Shown piece after piece: positions 9,101 to 16,295 of a stretch of 64,000 bases of DNA; the stretch's first letter is position 1; each line of letters opens with the position of its first letter. The notes under the pieces are model-generated. The model saw nothing but the letters and a program-made list of their open reading frames with translations, ran no database searches and had not been told where the DNA came from. The stretch comes from Acidobacteriota bacterium (GTDB lineage: Bacteria > Acidobacteriota > Blastocatellia > UBA7656), in assembly GCA_040754075.1 (NCBI GenBank), contig JBFMDH010000030.1:32165-96164 (forward strand), in the 5' to 3' direction. The translations under genes and the position numbers were made by a program.

Positions 9101-9941
9101 AGACGCCGACGTGCGGATAGTCAACGAATCTCCCGGCATTAGTTAAAAAGTCATAAGCGTACCACGCGCCGGTCGGATCACCGGTTTGGGATACGGCGAC
9201 GTGCATGTGCATCTGGCTGCTTGCATTAAAACGCAGATTGAATTGACTGATGAACCAGCGGTCGGCAAGCGAGTCATAAAGCACAATCGGGTCGCCATCA
9301 TCATCGGTGGCATTGGCGATGCCCACCAGTAAACTACTGATTCTCACTGGCCCAAGCAGTGAGGTTCCGGTCTTATTGAAGACCTCAATCATACTGTTGG
9401 TGGCAAAAACCACATGGTTTGGGCCCACCGCCGCATTGGTGTCGGGCGGCGCAAACCGCCCGCCAAATAGTGCGGGCAGGTCATCGGCTTCCGGGCCGTC
9501 GAAATTCTGAATCGGATTGGTGACGGCAGTGCTTTGCGGATCCTTGGCGTTGTTTATCGCCCGATCTAAAAAGTTAGTGGTCTTTTTCGGGTCCCATTCC
9601 GGGCGAATCCGCTTGACGTTGGAAGCGTTCTTCTCTTTTTTAATCTCTCTTTCGCGAGCGATTTTCGCCAGTTGTTCCGGGGTCAAAATTTCCGGCTTGA
9701 TGTCCCTGAGAGCTGGCGTCACCACCATAGCTTGCGCCTGACTGAAAGAGGGAACGAGTTTACTGCCCTTTTGGGCAGACGATACTCCGGCTCTGAAAAG
9801 AGCGGGCAAGATGATGAATAAGGAACACAGGAGAACGGAGAGGGCAATAACTCTAAATCTGAACTTCCGTCTGGGAGTAGATGAAGATGCCGTCCGCTCC
9901 ACAGGCTTTCGCCCTGAAGAAAAACGAGCAAATCTTTTCAT
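6129..9941 (-). CDS. Large secreted multidomain protein with HYR repeats
   Basis: This 1270-residue exported protein starts with a basic N-terminus and a hydrophobic segment at about residues 29-48 (VIALSVLLCSLFIILPALF) that serves as signal or anchor. The N-terminal half (from GGRFAPPDTNAAVGPNHVV) resembles secreted beta-propeller-like proteins that cite an observed event. Around residues 600-700 there is a carboxypeptidase-regulatory-like beta-sandwich (GNPIAGAVATTADG), then a CARDB-like region. A jelly-roll segment with FRNNFDMENTFDGGVVEIS follows, then two HYR domains (CPANVT ... GTTTVTC; SITCPANVTA ... GVTTVTCTATDAAGNTATC). The final 90 residues are Cys-rich. HYR modules are thought to act in adhesion or protein contacts. 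No enzymatic motif is visible. A GGAGG site lies upstream of the ATG. It is the only gene of its transcript. Confidence 0.85.
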   Translation of the reverse strand: MKRFARFSSGRKPVERTASSSTPRRKFRFRVIALSVLLCSLFIILPALFRAGVSSAQKGSKLVPSFSQAQAMVVTPALRDIKPEILTPEQLAKIAREREIKKEKNASNVKRIRPEWDPKKTTNFLDRAINNAKDPQSTAVTNPIQNFDGPEADDLPALFGGRFAPPDTNAAVGPNHVVFATNSMIEVFNKTGTSLLGPVRISSLLVGIANATDDDGDPIVLYDSLADRWFISQFNLRFNASSQMHMHVAVSQTGDPTGAWYAYDFLTNAGRFVDYPHVGVWPDGYYMASNDFNTSGTAFLGAGCYVFERAKMLVGDPTAKIIGFNLPNTEGGMLPTNLQGFTAPPVNTPNLFIEFDADEFGAATDLIRVFEFRPNYTTPASSTLTQLSDIPVAAFDARNPSGRADIAQPAGGEGLDSIADRLMHALNFRVLSGGVQSYVFNWSVNVSGVTPTSSATYQAGIRWMELRRNAGTGALTINQEATYAPGSGSGTGRDLWMASVAQDGEGNIALAANASGTSPALNPTAIYTGRLAGDPANTLPQGEIDAFSAVTRGVQTATSNRWGDYSSLFVDPSDECTFWGAFEYVDSPTATFDWNTRAFSFKVNPTCVTAPRGTININVTNCVSGNPIAGAVATTADGFFRQTSAGGTASMTVSPGTYTITVTAPGGFSTCTQMVTVTAGGTATVNCCLAPSAIITSAGATIVTEGCTPANGAIDPGENVTVSLCVQNTGGLDTTNLVGTLQNTGGVTGAGAPQNYGVVVAGGPAVCRNFTFTASGTCGGTLTATLDLSDGATNLGTVTYTFTLGVLNTALSENFDGVTAPALPAGWVATENQDVAGNSNPWATQAATADTAPNSAFTNDPNNISDEWLDTPTLNLPAGPAVLTFRNNFDMENTFDGGVVEISINGGAFTDIITAGGSFVGGTQGYNGTISVNFSSPIAGRQAFTNTSSGYVTTGINLPASSQGQPVVIRFRRATDTSVADVGWRIDTITLTAGFTCCTTGGACTLTCPANVTQSNDTNQCGAVVNYPAPTTTGSCGTVTCTPPSGSFFPVGTTTVTCSESGGGAAPTGGGATCSFTVTINDTQPPSITCPANVTAVTPTPGAATAVVNYPPPTASDNCPGVTTACVPPSGSTFAVGVTTVTCTATDAAGNTATCTFTVALFNASLQDESAACNSSALFNTTNGAYRFCCDGTTFTGTGTVKKQGNVYTLTHNAPDRRVLLQIDGSTKKGNGSLQSPPGTLRCTIRDDNITNNTCLCGMPVMPVGSTPKK

Positions 9942-10525
9942 AATGTTTACGGTCCTCCATAAGTTTTGAACTTTACCAATAATGCCTAATGCTTAGAATT
10001 GTTGACGAACGCCGAGAGCAAAGAATGTCAGCAGAAAGTTTCCGGAAATCCTTGTTGCTGATTTTCTTTATTTAATGACTGACTTAACTCAAAAGAGCGA
10101 TTAATTAATAAACAGAAAACCTAATAAACAGAAAAATATATTCAATAACTAAAAACCTTCATTTAATGCCTTTGAATACCGGCGTCAGAGGAGAAGTGCC
10201 TGGCTCAAACTATTGATTACTCATTACTGCTTGTAAACGACGCCGAATATTATGCATGAATGGGAACTTAGTCAAGCCGAATAAAAAATAGGGATAAAGG
10301 ATGGGTTATTGCCGGGAAAAGGGGCGTCACTCAAGCTTCCGGTTTATCAATTTGGGGAGTAAAAAGCCAATCAATCTACGGAAATTGCGCCTGCCCATTT
10401 ATCGCGAACCTCACCTTCCTGCGCTCATCCCCAACCTTTTGTGCGGTCTAGCCTTGAGAAAAATTGATTCGCTTTTCCTGACAAGGTAGAATGGGTGCGG
10501 TGAGTTTACCTTGCCGGAGGCGGCT
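9942..10525. other. Divergent intergenic region, mostly AT-rich
   Basis: This 584-bp gap lies between the HYR gene and the ccsA-like gene. It contains the HYR ribosome site, a direct repeat of TAATAAACAGAAAA (two copies about 16 bp apart near 10105-10135), and a good promoter at its right end. The small frame 10301-10489 has no ribosome site or recognisable features and is not called. Confidence 0.55.
10464..10492 (+). promoter_or_regulatory. Candidate sigma-70-type promoter of the ccsA-hemA-hemC group
   Basis: TTGATT at 10464-10469 and TAGAAT at 10487-10492 have an ideal 17-bp spacer. The -10 box is 33 bp upstream of the ATG at 10526. No other start-proximal promoter is obvious before hemC. 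Confidence 0.6.
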
Positions 10526-11344
10526 ATGGATTATTTATGGGTCATTATTCTTCTCGGTTATACCTTTTGTGTAGGTCAGGCAATTTTTACCTTGACGACG
10601 AAACGTCCGGTTATGCAAAGGGCCGCTAATGTTGCGTTAGGAATTTCATTCTTAGCGCACACGGTCTGGTTAATCTGGAAAGGGTTTACCGCAAATCGTT
10701 GCCCGATTGTCGGCACTCAGGAGATGTGCGCGTTTCTCTCCTGGTCATTGATCGTCTGTTTTTTTATTGCCACCCGCTGGTATCACGCCAATGCCTTGAA
10801 AGCCTTTGTGCTGCCCATCGTTTTTGTGTTGACCTGGGTGGCGGCGCTCGCCACCGGCACCTCGGAGCGCCCGGAAGGTTCGACCGAACCTTTGCAGAAA
10901 TTATTATTCCCGGCACACGCCGGATTGATTCTTTTGGCTTACGCGGCGTTCTTTATTTCATTCGGCGCAGCCTTGATGTATATCCTGCAAGAGCGCGAAT
11001 TGAAAAGGAAACGATTCGGCACGATTTTTTATCGCCTGCCGAGCCTCGAAACCTGCGATGCCATCAGTTTTAAAGCCTCAGCTATCGGCTTTGTCCTGCT
11101 GACGCTCGGCATTGCCGCAGGCATCGCCTGGTCGCGCACCCGCGATGGCGTATTCTGGCACGGACAACCCCTGGAAATGTTCGTCATCTTCATCTGGGTG
11201 ATTTATCTGTTGATGTTGCAATCGCGCATCAGCGCCGGTTGGGGCGGACGCACGGCGGCGCTGGCTTCGATTATCAGTTTTATTTTAGTTGTCGGCAGTT
11301 TAATCGGTGTCCGATATTTAGGAACGTTGCACGTATTTGGCTAA
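10526..11344 (+). CDS. CcsA/HemX-type cytochrome c assembly membrane protein
   Basis: This 272-residue polytopic protein has about eight hydrophobic segments. Conserved aromatic and His positions match the cytochrome c assembly (CcsA/ResC) family: HTVWLIWKG, the loop GTQEMCAFLSW, a membrane segment with AHAGLILLAYAAFF, and a C-terminal region with FIWVIYLLMLQSRISAGW. The full WAxxxWGxYWxWDPKE haem-handling motif of true CcsA is not intact, which is closer to HemX proteins encoded next to hemA. HemX-like proteins modulate glutamyl-tRNA reductase levels in Bacillus; here the adjacent hemA and hemC support a link to haem supply. The ATG at 10526 was chosen over the TTG at 10511 because GGAGG lies 5 bp before it. 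Confidence 0.8.
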   Translation: MDYLWVIILLGYTFCVGQAIFTLTTKRPVMQRAANVALGISFLAHTVWLIWKGFTANRCPIVGTQEMCAFLSWSLIVCFFIATRWYHANALKAFVLPIVFVLTWVAALATGTSERPEGSTEPLQKLLFPAHAGLILLAYAAFFISFGAALMYILQERELKRKRFGTIFYRLPSLETCDAISFKASAIGFVLLTLGIAAGIAWSRTRDGVFWHGQPLEMFVIFIWVIYLLMLQSRISAGWGGRTAALASIISFILVVGSLIGVRYLGTLHVFG

Positions 11345-11348
11345 AACT

Positions 11349-11468
11349 GTCTGGAGTCTGGAGTCGTGAGTCCGCAGTCCCTGATTTAACTTTGACTGGC
11401 GGCGCAAAGATTTAGTCAGAGGTGAAAGGCGCTGGCACAACAGACTCCAGACTCCAGACTCCAGACTA
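11349..11468. repeat. Paired 7-bp-period tandem arrays before hemA
   Basis: The left array at 11349-11383 reads as five 7-bp units (GTCTGGA, GTCTGGA, GTCGTGA, GTCCGCA, GTCCCTG). The right array at 11442-11468 is AGACTCC three times plus AGACTA. The arms share a perfect 17-bp inverted repeat and would fold into a long hairpin. The right array ends 6 bp before the hemA ATG and fills the place of a ribosome binding site. Confidence 0.85.
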
Positions 11469-11474
11469 TCGTTT

Positions 11475-12743
11475 ATGAATATTGTTCTTGTAGGTCTCAG
11501 TCACCGCACCGCGCCCGTCGAAATACGCGAACGCGTAGCGTTCAACGAAGCCTGTCTGGCGGAGGCGCTCGCCAATCTCGTCGATCAGGAGACGATTGAC
11601 GAAGGGGTGATTGTCTCGACCTGTAATCGCGTTGAACTGATTGCCTCATCGCCGGCGGGCGCTGAACCCGGACTCCATCGTTTAACCAACTTTATCTGCG
11701 ATTTTCATAGCCTTTCGGTTGATACCATCCATCATCACCTTTACCGTCACTCGCAGGATCACGCGATTAAACATCTCTTCCGTGTGGCGTCGAGCCTCGA
11801 TTCGATGGTGCTCGGCGAATCGCAAATTCTCGGGCAGGTGAAAGAAGCCTATCGCAACGCCATCGAAGCCGGAACCGTCGGGCGTATTCTCAGCCAATTG
11901 ATGCACCGCACGATCAACGTTGCCAAACGGGTGCGCACCGAAACCGCGATTTCCCAACTGCCGGTGTCGGTGAGTTCTGTGGCTGTCGAACTCGCGGAAA
12001 AAATCTTCGGTGAGTTGAACAACAAAACCATACTTTTAGTTGGCGCAGGCGAAATGGCTGAACTCGCTGCGCAGAATTTGATGGAAGCCGGAAGCAATAA
12101 ATTGCTGGTGACGAACCGCACGGCAGAACGCGCCGAACGCTTTGCTCATGAGTTCAACGGCGGCACCGTCGGATTTGAAACCTTTTATGAAGTCATGCCG
12201 GTCGTCGATATTGTCATCTGTTCAACCGGCGCGCCTGATTATGTGATTCGCGCCGAAGAAGCGCGGCGCGCCTTGAAATCGCGACGCAAAGGACCGCTGC
12301 TGTTTATAGATATTTCGGTGCCGCGCAACATCGACCCGGAAGTCGCCGAACTCGATAACGCTTTCCTGTTCGATATAGATGATTTTGAAGGCGTCGTCGA
12401 ATCCAATATCCGCGAACGCGAACGCGAGGCGCGCAATGCCGAAGCCATCATCGAAACCGAAGTGCATAATTTCATCAAACATATGCGGTCGTTTGACATC
12501 GGACCTAGCATTGTCGAAGTCAAACAGATTGTCACCCAACTGGCGCAAAATGAACTCAAACGCCATCGTAAAAAACTTGGTGAATTAAGTCCCGAACAGG
12601 AAATTAAAATCGCTGAAGTCCTGCTTCCGGCGCTCGTCAATAAACTTTCACATCCGATTATTATGCAAATGCGCGCCGCAGCAAGAAACGAAGAACCGGC
12701 GGATACCCTCGAAGAATTAAGAAAGATGATAAAAATTGATTAG
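11475..12743 (+). CDS. hemA: Glutamyl-tRNA reductase
   Basis: This 422-residue enzyme reduces glutamyl-tRNA(Glu) to glutamate-1-semialdehyde with NADPH, the first committed step of C5-pathway tetrapyrrole synthesis. The catalytic Cys is at residue 50 in STCNRVEL. GLSHRTAPVEIRE at the N-terminus, the substrate-binding region SSLDSMVLGESQILGQVK, and the NADPH fold VGAGEMAELAAQNL all match the family, as does the C-terminal dimerisation helix. Length is normal. There is no Shine-Dalgarno sequence before the ATG: the 20 bp upstream are heptamer repeat. The gene sits between ccsA/hemX-like and hemC, so it is part of a haem-biosynthesis group. Confidence 0.97.
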   Translation: MNIVLVGLSHRTAPVEIRERVAFNEACLAEALANLVDQETIDEGVIVSTCNRVELIASSPAGAEPGLHRLTNFICDFHSLSVDTIHHHLYRHSQDHAIKHLFRVASSLDSMVLGESQILGQVKEAYRNAIEAGTVGRILSQLMHRTINVAKRVRTETAISQLPVSVSSVAVELAEKIFGELNNKTILLVGAGEMAELAAQNLMEAGSNKLLVTNRTAERAERFAHEFNGGTVGFETFYEVMPVVDIVICSTGAPDYVIRAEEARRALKSRRKGPLLFIDISVPRNIDPEVAELDNAFLFDIDDFEGVVESNIREREREARNAEAIIETEVHNFIKHMRSFDIGPSIVEVKQIVTQLAQNELKRHRKKLGELSPEQEIKIAEVLLPALVNKLSHPIIMQMRAAARNEEPADTLEELRKMIKID

Positions 12744-12840
12744 TCATTGGTACGTTGTCAATTATCCATCTTTGCGAATGACCAATTGACAACGCCTCAA
12801 TGACCAATGACAAGTGACCAATGACCAACGACAAATTAAC
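12742..12840. repeat. 7-bp-period arrays spanning the hemA-hemC junction and hemC start
   Basis: The left array starts right after the hemA stop (AGTCATT, GGTACGT, TGTCAAT, TATCCAT). The right array at 12799-12840 reads AATGACC, AATGACA, AGTGACC, AATGACC, AACGACA, AATTAAC. A perfect 11-bp inverted repeat (CGTTGTCAATT 12753-12763, complement 12784-12794) lies between them. The hemC ATG at 12821 is inside the fourth unit, so the first hemC codons (MTNDKLT) are repeat-derived. Confidence 0.8.
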
Positions 12841-13750
12841 CATCGGCACACGCGGCAGCAAACTGGCGCTCTGGCAAACTAACTGGGTGAAAGCCGAGTT
12901 GGCACGTCATCACCCGCACCTGCACATCGACATTAAAATCATTTCCACCAAAGGCGACCGCGTGTTGGATGTGTCGCTTCCGAAACTCGGCGAACAGGGC
13001 AAAGGACTTTTCACTAAAGAACTCGAAGACGAAATGTTTGCCGGGCAGATTGACCTTGCGGTTCACAGTTTGAAAGATTTGCCGACCGAACTTCCCGCAG
13101 GCTTAACCGTCGGGGCGATTTGCGAACGCGAAGATGTGCGCGATGCTTTTGTCGCCGTCGGGGGCATCGCCAATTTTGCGGCGTTACCCGAAGGCGCAAT
13201 TCTCGGCACCAGTAGCCTCAGACGCGAAGCGCAGATTCGTGCCGCGCGCCCGGATTTAAAGATCGTTCCGGTGCGCGGCAATCTCGATACGCGACTGAGA
13301 AAACTTGATGAAGGCGAATTTGCGGCAATTATTTTAGCCGCCGCAGGTCTTCGTCGCCTCGCCTATGACCACCGCATCACCGAGTATCTGGATTCGCGTT
13401 TTATGCTTTCGGCGGTTGGCCAAGGGGCGCTTGCCATTGAATCGCGACAGGATGACGCGCGCGTAAATGAAGTTTTGAAAGCCATAGACCATTTGCCTAC
13501 GCGACTGGCTTGTACAGCCGAGCGCAGTTTTTTAAAAGGACTTGGTGGCGGTTGCATCGTCCCGATTGCGGCGCTTTGCAGAGTTGCTGGCGATGAATTG
13601 ATATTGGACGGGCTGGTAGCAAAAGCCGATGGCTCGCGAATCATTCGCGAACAGATGAACGGCAACGTAAACGATGCCGAAGGATTGGGACAGCAATTAG
13701 CAAATCAATTATTACAACAGGGGGCAAAAGAATTATTGGCTAACCAGTAA
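12821..13750 (+). CDS. hemC: Porphobilinogen deaminase (hydroxymethylbilane synthase)
   Basis: This 309-residue enzyme joins four porphobilinogen units into hydroxymethylbilane. Visible signatures are IGTRGSKLALWQ at the N-terminus, the DLAVHSLKDLPT segment with the catalytic Asp region, GTSSLRREAQI, and VRGNLDTRL. Cys245 in GGGCIVP covalently carries the dipyrromethane cofactor. All expected residues are present and length is normal. The start codon lies inside the heptamer array and no ribosome binding site is visible. The N-terminal extension MTNDK before the first conserved strand is therefore probably translated repeat. It follows hemA by 77 bp on the same strand. Confidence 0.97.
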   Translation: MTNDKLTIGTRGSKLALWQTNWVKAELARHHPHLHIDIKIISTKGDRVLDVSLPKLGEQGKGLFTKELEDEMFAGQIDLAVHSLKDLPTELPAGLTVGAICEREDVRDAFVAVGGIANFAALPEGAILGTSSLRREAQIRAARPDLKIVPVRGNLDTRLRKLDEGEFAAIILAAAGLRRLAYDHRITEYLDSRFMLSAVGQGALAIESRQDDARVNEVLKAIDHLPTRLACTAERSFLKGLGGGCIVPIAALCRVAGDELILDGLVAKADGSRIIREQMNGNVNDAEGLGQQLANQLLQQGAKELLANQ

Positions 13751-13883
13751 CCGGTTATTTGAAAGATAAACTTGCAATCGGAAAAATTTTCGAGTATTTT
13801 TCGCGGGCATCCCGATAGAGCTTACGTGAGATTAAACCTCATCCTCATAATCCCAGTCCAAAAATTTCGAGGGATGGATTTTC

Positions 13884-14138
13884 ATGGCACAAAATCAGGA
13901 TCGTGTAACCACACTCCATCGACTGCTCAAAAGCGCAACGCGAAATGAGTTTTTATTTCAAACCGTATTGGCTGAATTAACCGAAGAACAATTAACCACC
14001 CTGGAACTGATTTGCGAAAAATATGCCAAAAAGCAGAGAGACCTGACGCCGGTCGTGGTCGGGCATTATTATCGAGAAGATTTAGACCACAGCTTTCTTA
14101 AAAGATTGCGCCGCCGGTTCAAACGCAAACTGAAATGA
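13884..14138 (+). CDS. Small basic protein of unknown function
   Basis: This 84-residue protein has two predicted helices in the first half (TLHRLLKSATRNEFLFQTVL and TEEQLTTLELICEKYA), a short central stretch, and a strongly basic tail ending RRRFKRKLK. The tail could bind nucleic acid or a membrane surface, but there is no recognised family. The stop codon overlaps the start of cmk (ATGA), indicating translational coupling and supporting that it is a real gene. A GAGGGATGG stretch lies about 8 bp upstream of the ATG. Confidence 0.65.
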   Translation: MAQNQDRVTTLHRLLKSATRNEFLFQTVLAELTEEQLTTLELICEKYAKKQRDLTPVVVGHYYREDLDHSFLKRLRRRFKRKLK

Positions 14139-14803
14139 ATAATATTGTCATCGCCATTGATGGGCCATCGGGTGTGGGAAAAAGCACTTTAGGAAAAGCG
14201 CTTGCCAGATACTTCAACTACCTGTTTATCGATTCCGGCGCACTCTATCGCGCCATCGCCTTAAAAGCTCTGCAATCGCAAACGCCGCTTGATAACCGAA
14301 ATGCCGTTACCGAGATTGCGCGGGGTTCGCAAATCAAACTTGAAGGCGACCCCGATGCCTTGCGAGTGTATCTCGATGGCGCGGAAGTGACTCGCGAAAT
14401 TCGTCTGCCCGAAGTCAGCCAGGCGGCATCTGTGGTTGCCACCCTTGCCACGGTTCGCGAAGTCGTGGTTGATAAACTTCGCGAGATGCGCAAGTCCGGC
14501 GGTCTGGTGATGGACGGACGCGACATCGGCACCAAAGTATTTCCCGACGCCGAAGTGAAATTATTTTTAGAGGCATCGCCTGCGGTTCGCGCCGAACGTC
14601 GCTGGCTCGAAGAAAAACAAAAAGGCAGCGAGGTTTCATTTGAACATATTAAAGCGGAGCTTGCCGAACGCGACCGCCGTGACCGTGAACGTGAAGCCAC
14701 GCCGCTTGTGAAAGCCGATGATGCAATTTTAATCGATACCTCAACGATGACGGTTGACCAGGTCATTGCCCGTGTCCTTGAAATCATTCAATCGCACGGT
14801 TAG
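14135..14803 (+). CDS. cmk: Cytidylate kinase
   Basis: This 222-residue kinase phosphorylates CMP and dCMP with ATP in pyrimidine nucleotide recycling. The P-loop GPSGVGKST is at residues about 9-17. The nucleotide-binding segment FIDSGALYRAIA, the SQAASVVA and VMDGRDIGTKVFPDA motifs of bacterial Cmk, and the lid region ERDRRDRERE all follow in order. Length is standard. The ATG overlaps the stop of the preceding small gene by 4 bp. The heptamer-bearing spacer before riboflavin synthase follows directly. Confidence 0.95.
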   Translation: MNNIVIAIDGPSGVGKSTLGKALARYFNYLFIDSGALYRAIALKALQSQTPLDNRNAVTEIARGSQIKLEGDPDALRVYLDGAEVTREIRLPEVSQAASVVATLATVREVVVDKLREMRKSGGLVMDGRDIGTKVFPDAEVKLFLEASPAVRAERRWLEEKQKGSEVSFEHIKAELAERDRRDREREATPLVKADDAILIDTSTMTVDQVIARVLEIIQSHG

Positions 14804-14822
14804 ACTTTTTCTTCGCCAAACC

Positions 14823-14918
14823 GGCAAAGGCAAAAGTAAGCAAGCGAAGTGGGGTTTAACTATTTTGTATGAGAGGGGTAGTCAACCTCACCTTTCCCTT
14901 TTTACTTTTGCTTTTTTA
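14823..14918. repeat. Paired 7-bp-period arrays before riboflavin synthase
   Basis: The right array at 14891-14918 reads CCTTTCC, CTTTTTA, CTTTTGC, TTTTTTA. The left part at about 14823-14850 carries the reverse-complement words (GCAAAAGTAA at 14830-14839 pairs perfectly with 14902-14911). The words CTTTTTA and CTTTTGC recur in the array at 26298-26332. Confidence 0.65.
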
Positions 14919-14931
14919 TTTGATGGAACTG

Positions 14932-15588
14932 ATGGGCATTTTCACTGGCTTAATTATGGAAGTCGGACGGGTGCGGCGCATTGAGCGGCGTGCCAGCGGC
15001 GCTTACCTGGTCATCGAATGCCGGAAAGTTTTACAAGGGACACAAATCGGCGATTCGATTACCGTCAACGGGGTTGATTTGACAGTAACTACCATGACCG
15101 ATAATCAATTCACCGCCGATGCTTCGCTTGAAACCTTGACCCGCTCAACGCTCGGCGATTTGCGCGTCGGAAGTCGGGTCAATCTCGAACGCGCGCTCGG
15201 CGTCGGTGAACGACTCGGCGGACACATGGTTCAAGGACACGTTGATGGAACCGCTTCGTTGATTTCAGCAACGCCCGAAGGCAATGCCTATCGTCTGCGG
15301 TTTGGCGCGCCGAAAGTCTTGATGCGTTACATCGCGATGAAAGGTTCAATTTGCGTCGATGGCATCAGCCTCACGGTTGCCGGACTTGGCAGTGATTGGT
15401 TTGAAGTGGCGGTCATCCCGCACACCTGGCGCGAAACCACATTGGCAGAGTTGAAACCCGGTGACCGCGTCAATCTCGAAGTCGATGTGCTCGCAAAATA
15501 TGTCGAGCGGTTGTTACTCTATAAAGCCGATTATGAGGAAAGCGCCAATCAATTAACGCTTGAGAGTTTAATTGAGAAAGGCTATTGA
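14932..15588 (+). CDS. ribE: Riboflavin synthase, alpha subunit
   Basis: This 218-residue enzyme dismutates two 6,7-dimethyl-8-ribityllumazine molecules to riboflavin. It has the two lumazine-binding repeats: the first begins MGIFTGLIMEVGRV and contains GDSITVNGVDLTV; the second contains GGHMVQGHVDGTA, KGSICVDGISLTV and the C-terminal VNLEVDVLAKYVERLL. The ATG at 14932 matches the conserved family start. The longer frame from 14869 would add 21 residues encoded by the T-rich heptamer array. The stop overlaps the ATG of the broken brnT gene (TGATG). ribBA follows 0.7 kb downstream, so riboflavin genes are grouped here. Confidence 0.93.
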   Translation: MGIFTGLIMEVGRVRRIERRASGAYLVIECRKVLQGTQIGDSITVNGVDLTVTTMTDNQFTADASLETLTRSTLGDLRVGSRVNLERALGVGERLGGHMVQGHVDGTASLISATPEGNAYRLRFGAPKVLMRYIAMKGSICVDGISLTVAGLGSDWFEVAVIPHTWRETTLAELKPGDRVNLEVDVLAKYVERLLLYKADYEESANQLTLESLIEKGY

Positions 15589-15874
15589 TGAATCCTCGGT
15601 TTGAGTGGGATGTCAGAAAAGCGGAAGAGGTCAAAGCGGAACGCGGCATTTCATTCGACGATGCAATAGCAGTTTTCTTCGACCCCGCTTCTTTCGATTA
15701 GTTTGATGAAGCTCATTCGATTGAGGAGTCGCGTTACGGAATAATTGGTTTATCGAATAAGGGCTTGTTGACGTGATTTACACCATCATCGAGAGTGAAG
15801 AAGGAGAAATTTATCGCATCATAACAGCCTGGCAAGCGACAAGCCGCGAGGAGAGTTTATATGAAGGCAAATAA
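15588..15874 (+). pseudogene. brnT: Broken BrnT-type ribonuclease toxin gene
   Basis: Translation from the ATG at 15588 gives MNPRFEWDVRKAEEVKAERG followed by ISFDDAIAVFFDPASFD, the N-terminal half of BrnT toxins (FEWD...K...KHG.SF.EA..VF.DP). A TAG stop interrupts it there. The same frame continues with FDEAHSIEESRYGIIGLSNK to a TGA near 15775. After a frameshift the conserved end resumes (VIYTIIESEEGEIYRIITAW, then [13 protein letters not shown]) and stops at 15874, overlapping brnA as in intact brnTA operons. BrnT is an RNase toxin of type II toxin-antitoxin systems. With a nonsense codon and a frameshift it cannot be made whole, unless a sequencing error accounts for one lesion. Confidence 0.82.
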
Positions 15875-16265
15875 GGAGCGATTTGAAATCACTCAAGCTG
15901 ATTATGAGCAGATGCTGAAAGAAGGCGCTGACCCTGAATATGCACTCAAGCCAGGCAAATACACTGCCCAGCGCGGGAGATTTGCGAAAAAATATCCTGA
16001 CTTAAAAAAAGATGATGTTGAACAACATCCACAAACTGCCATTTATCTGGACACAGATATTGTGGAGTTCTTTAAGCAACATTCTAAAAACTCTGAATCA
16101 ATGGCATATCAAGCAGAGATTAATAACCTGCTACGACACTATATTGAAAATGAACGATCCGCTAAGAAGTCCAAGCGTAGACGTCAGCAAGATGATTTTA
16201 GAAAATTGCTATCAGATACCGCGTTTATCAAGGCAGTAGCCGAGCGGGTTAGAAAAGTATTGTGA
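15861..16265 (+). CDS. brnA: BrnA-type antitoxin
   Basis: This 134-residue protein has the C-terminal signature of BrnA antitoxins: [20 protein letters not shown], then [16 protein letters not shown], a ribbon-helix-helix DNA-binding region in which a beta strand precedes two helices. The N-terminal part ([23 protein letters not shown]) is longer and more charged than in many BrnA proteins and would normally wrap the toxin. BrnA neutralises BrnT and represses its own operon. Here the partner toxin is broken, so this is an orphan antitoxin or retained regulator. The start overlaps the last codons of the brnT remnant, as expected. It sits between two riboflavin genes as a likely insertion. Confidence 0.78.
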   Translation: MKANKERFEITQADYEQMLKEGADPEYALKPGKYTAQRGRFAKKYPDLKKDDVEQHPQTAIYLDTDIVEFFKQHSKNSESMAYQAEINNLLRHYIENERSAKKSKRRRQQDDFRKLLSDTAFIKAVAERVRKVL

Positions 16266-16295
16266 GAATAGTTTTCATAGAAAGTGTAAGACATT

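Noticed and set aside
10301..10489. 62-codon frame before the ccsA-like gene
   Set aside because: It has no ribosome site, overlaps the candidate promoter and has no features of a real protein.
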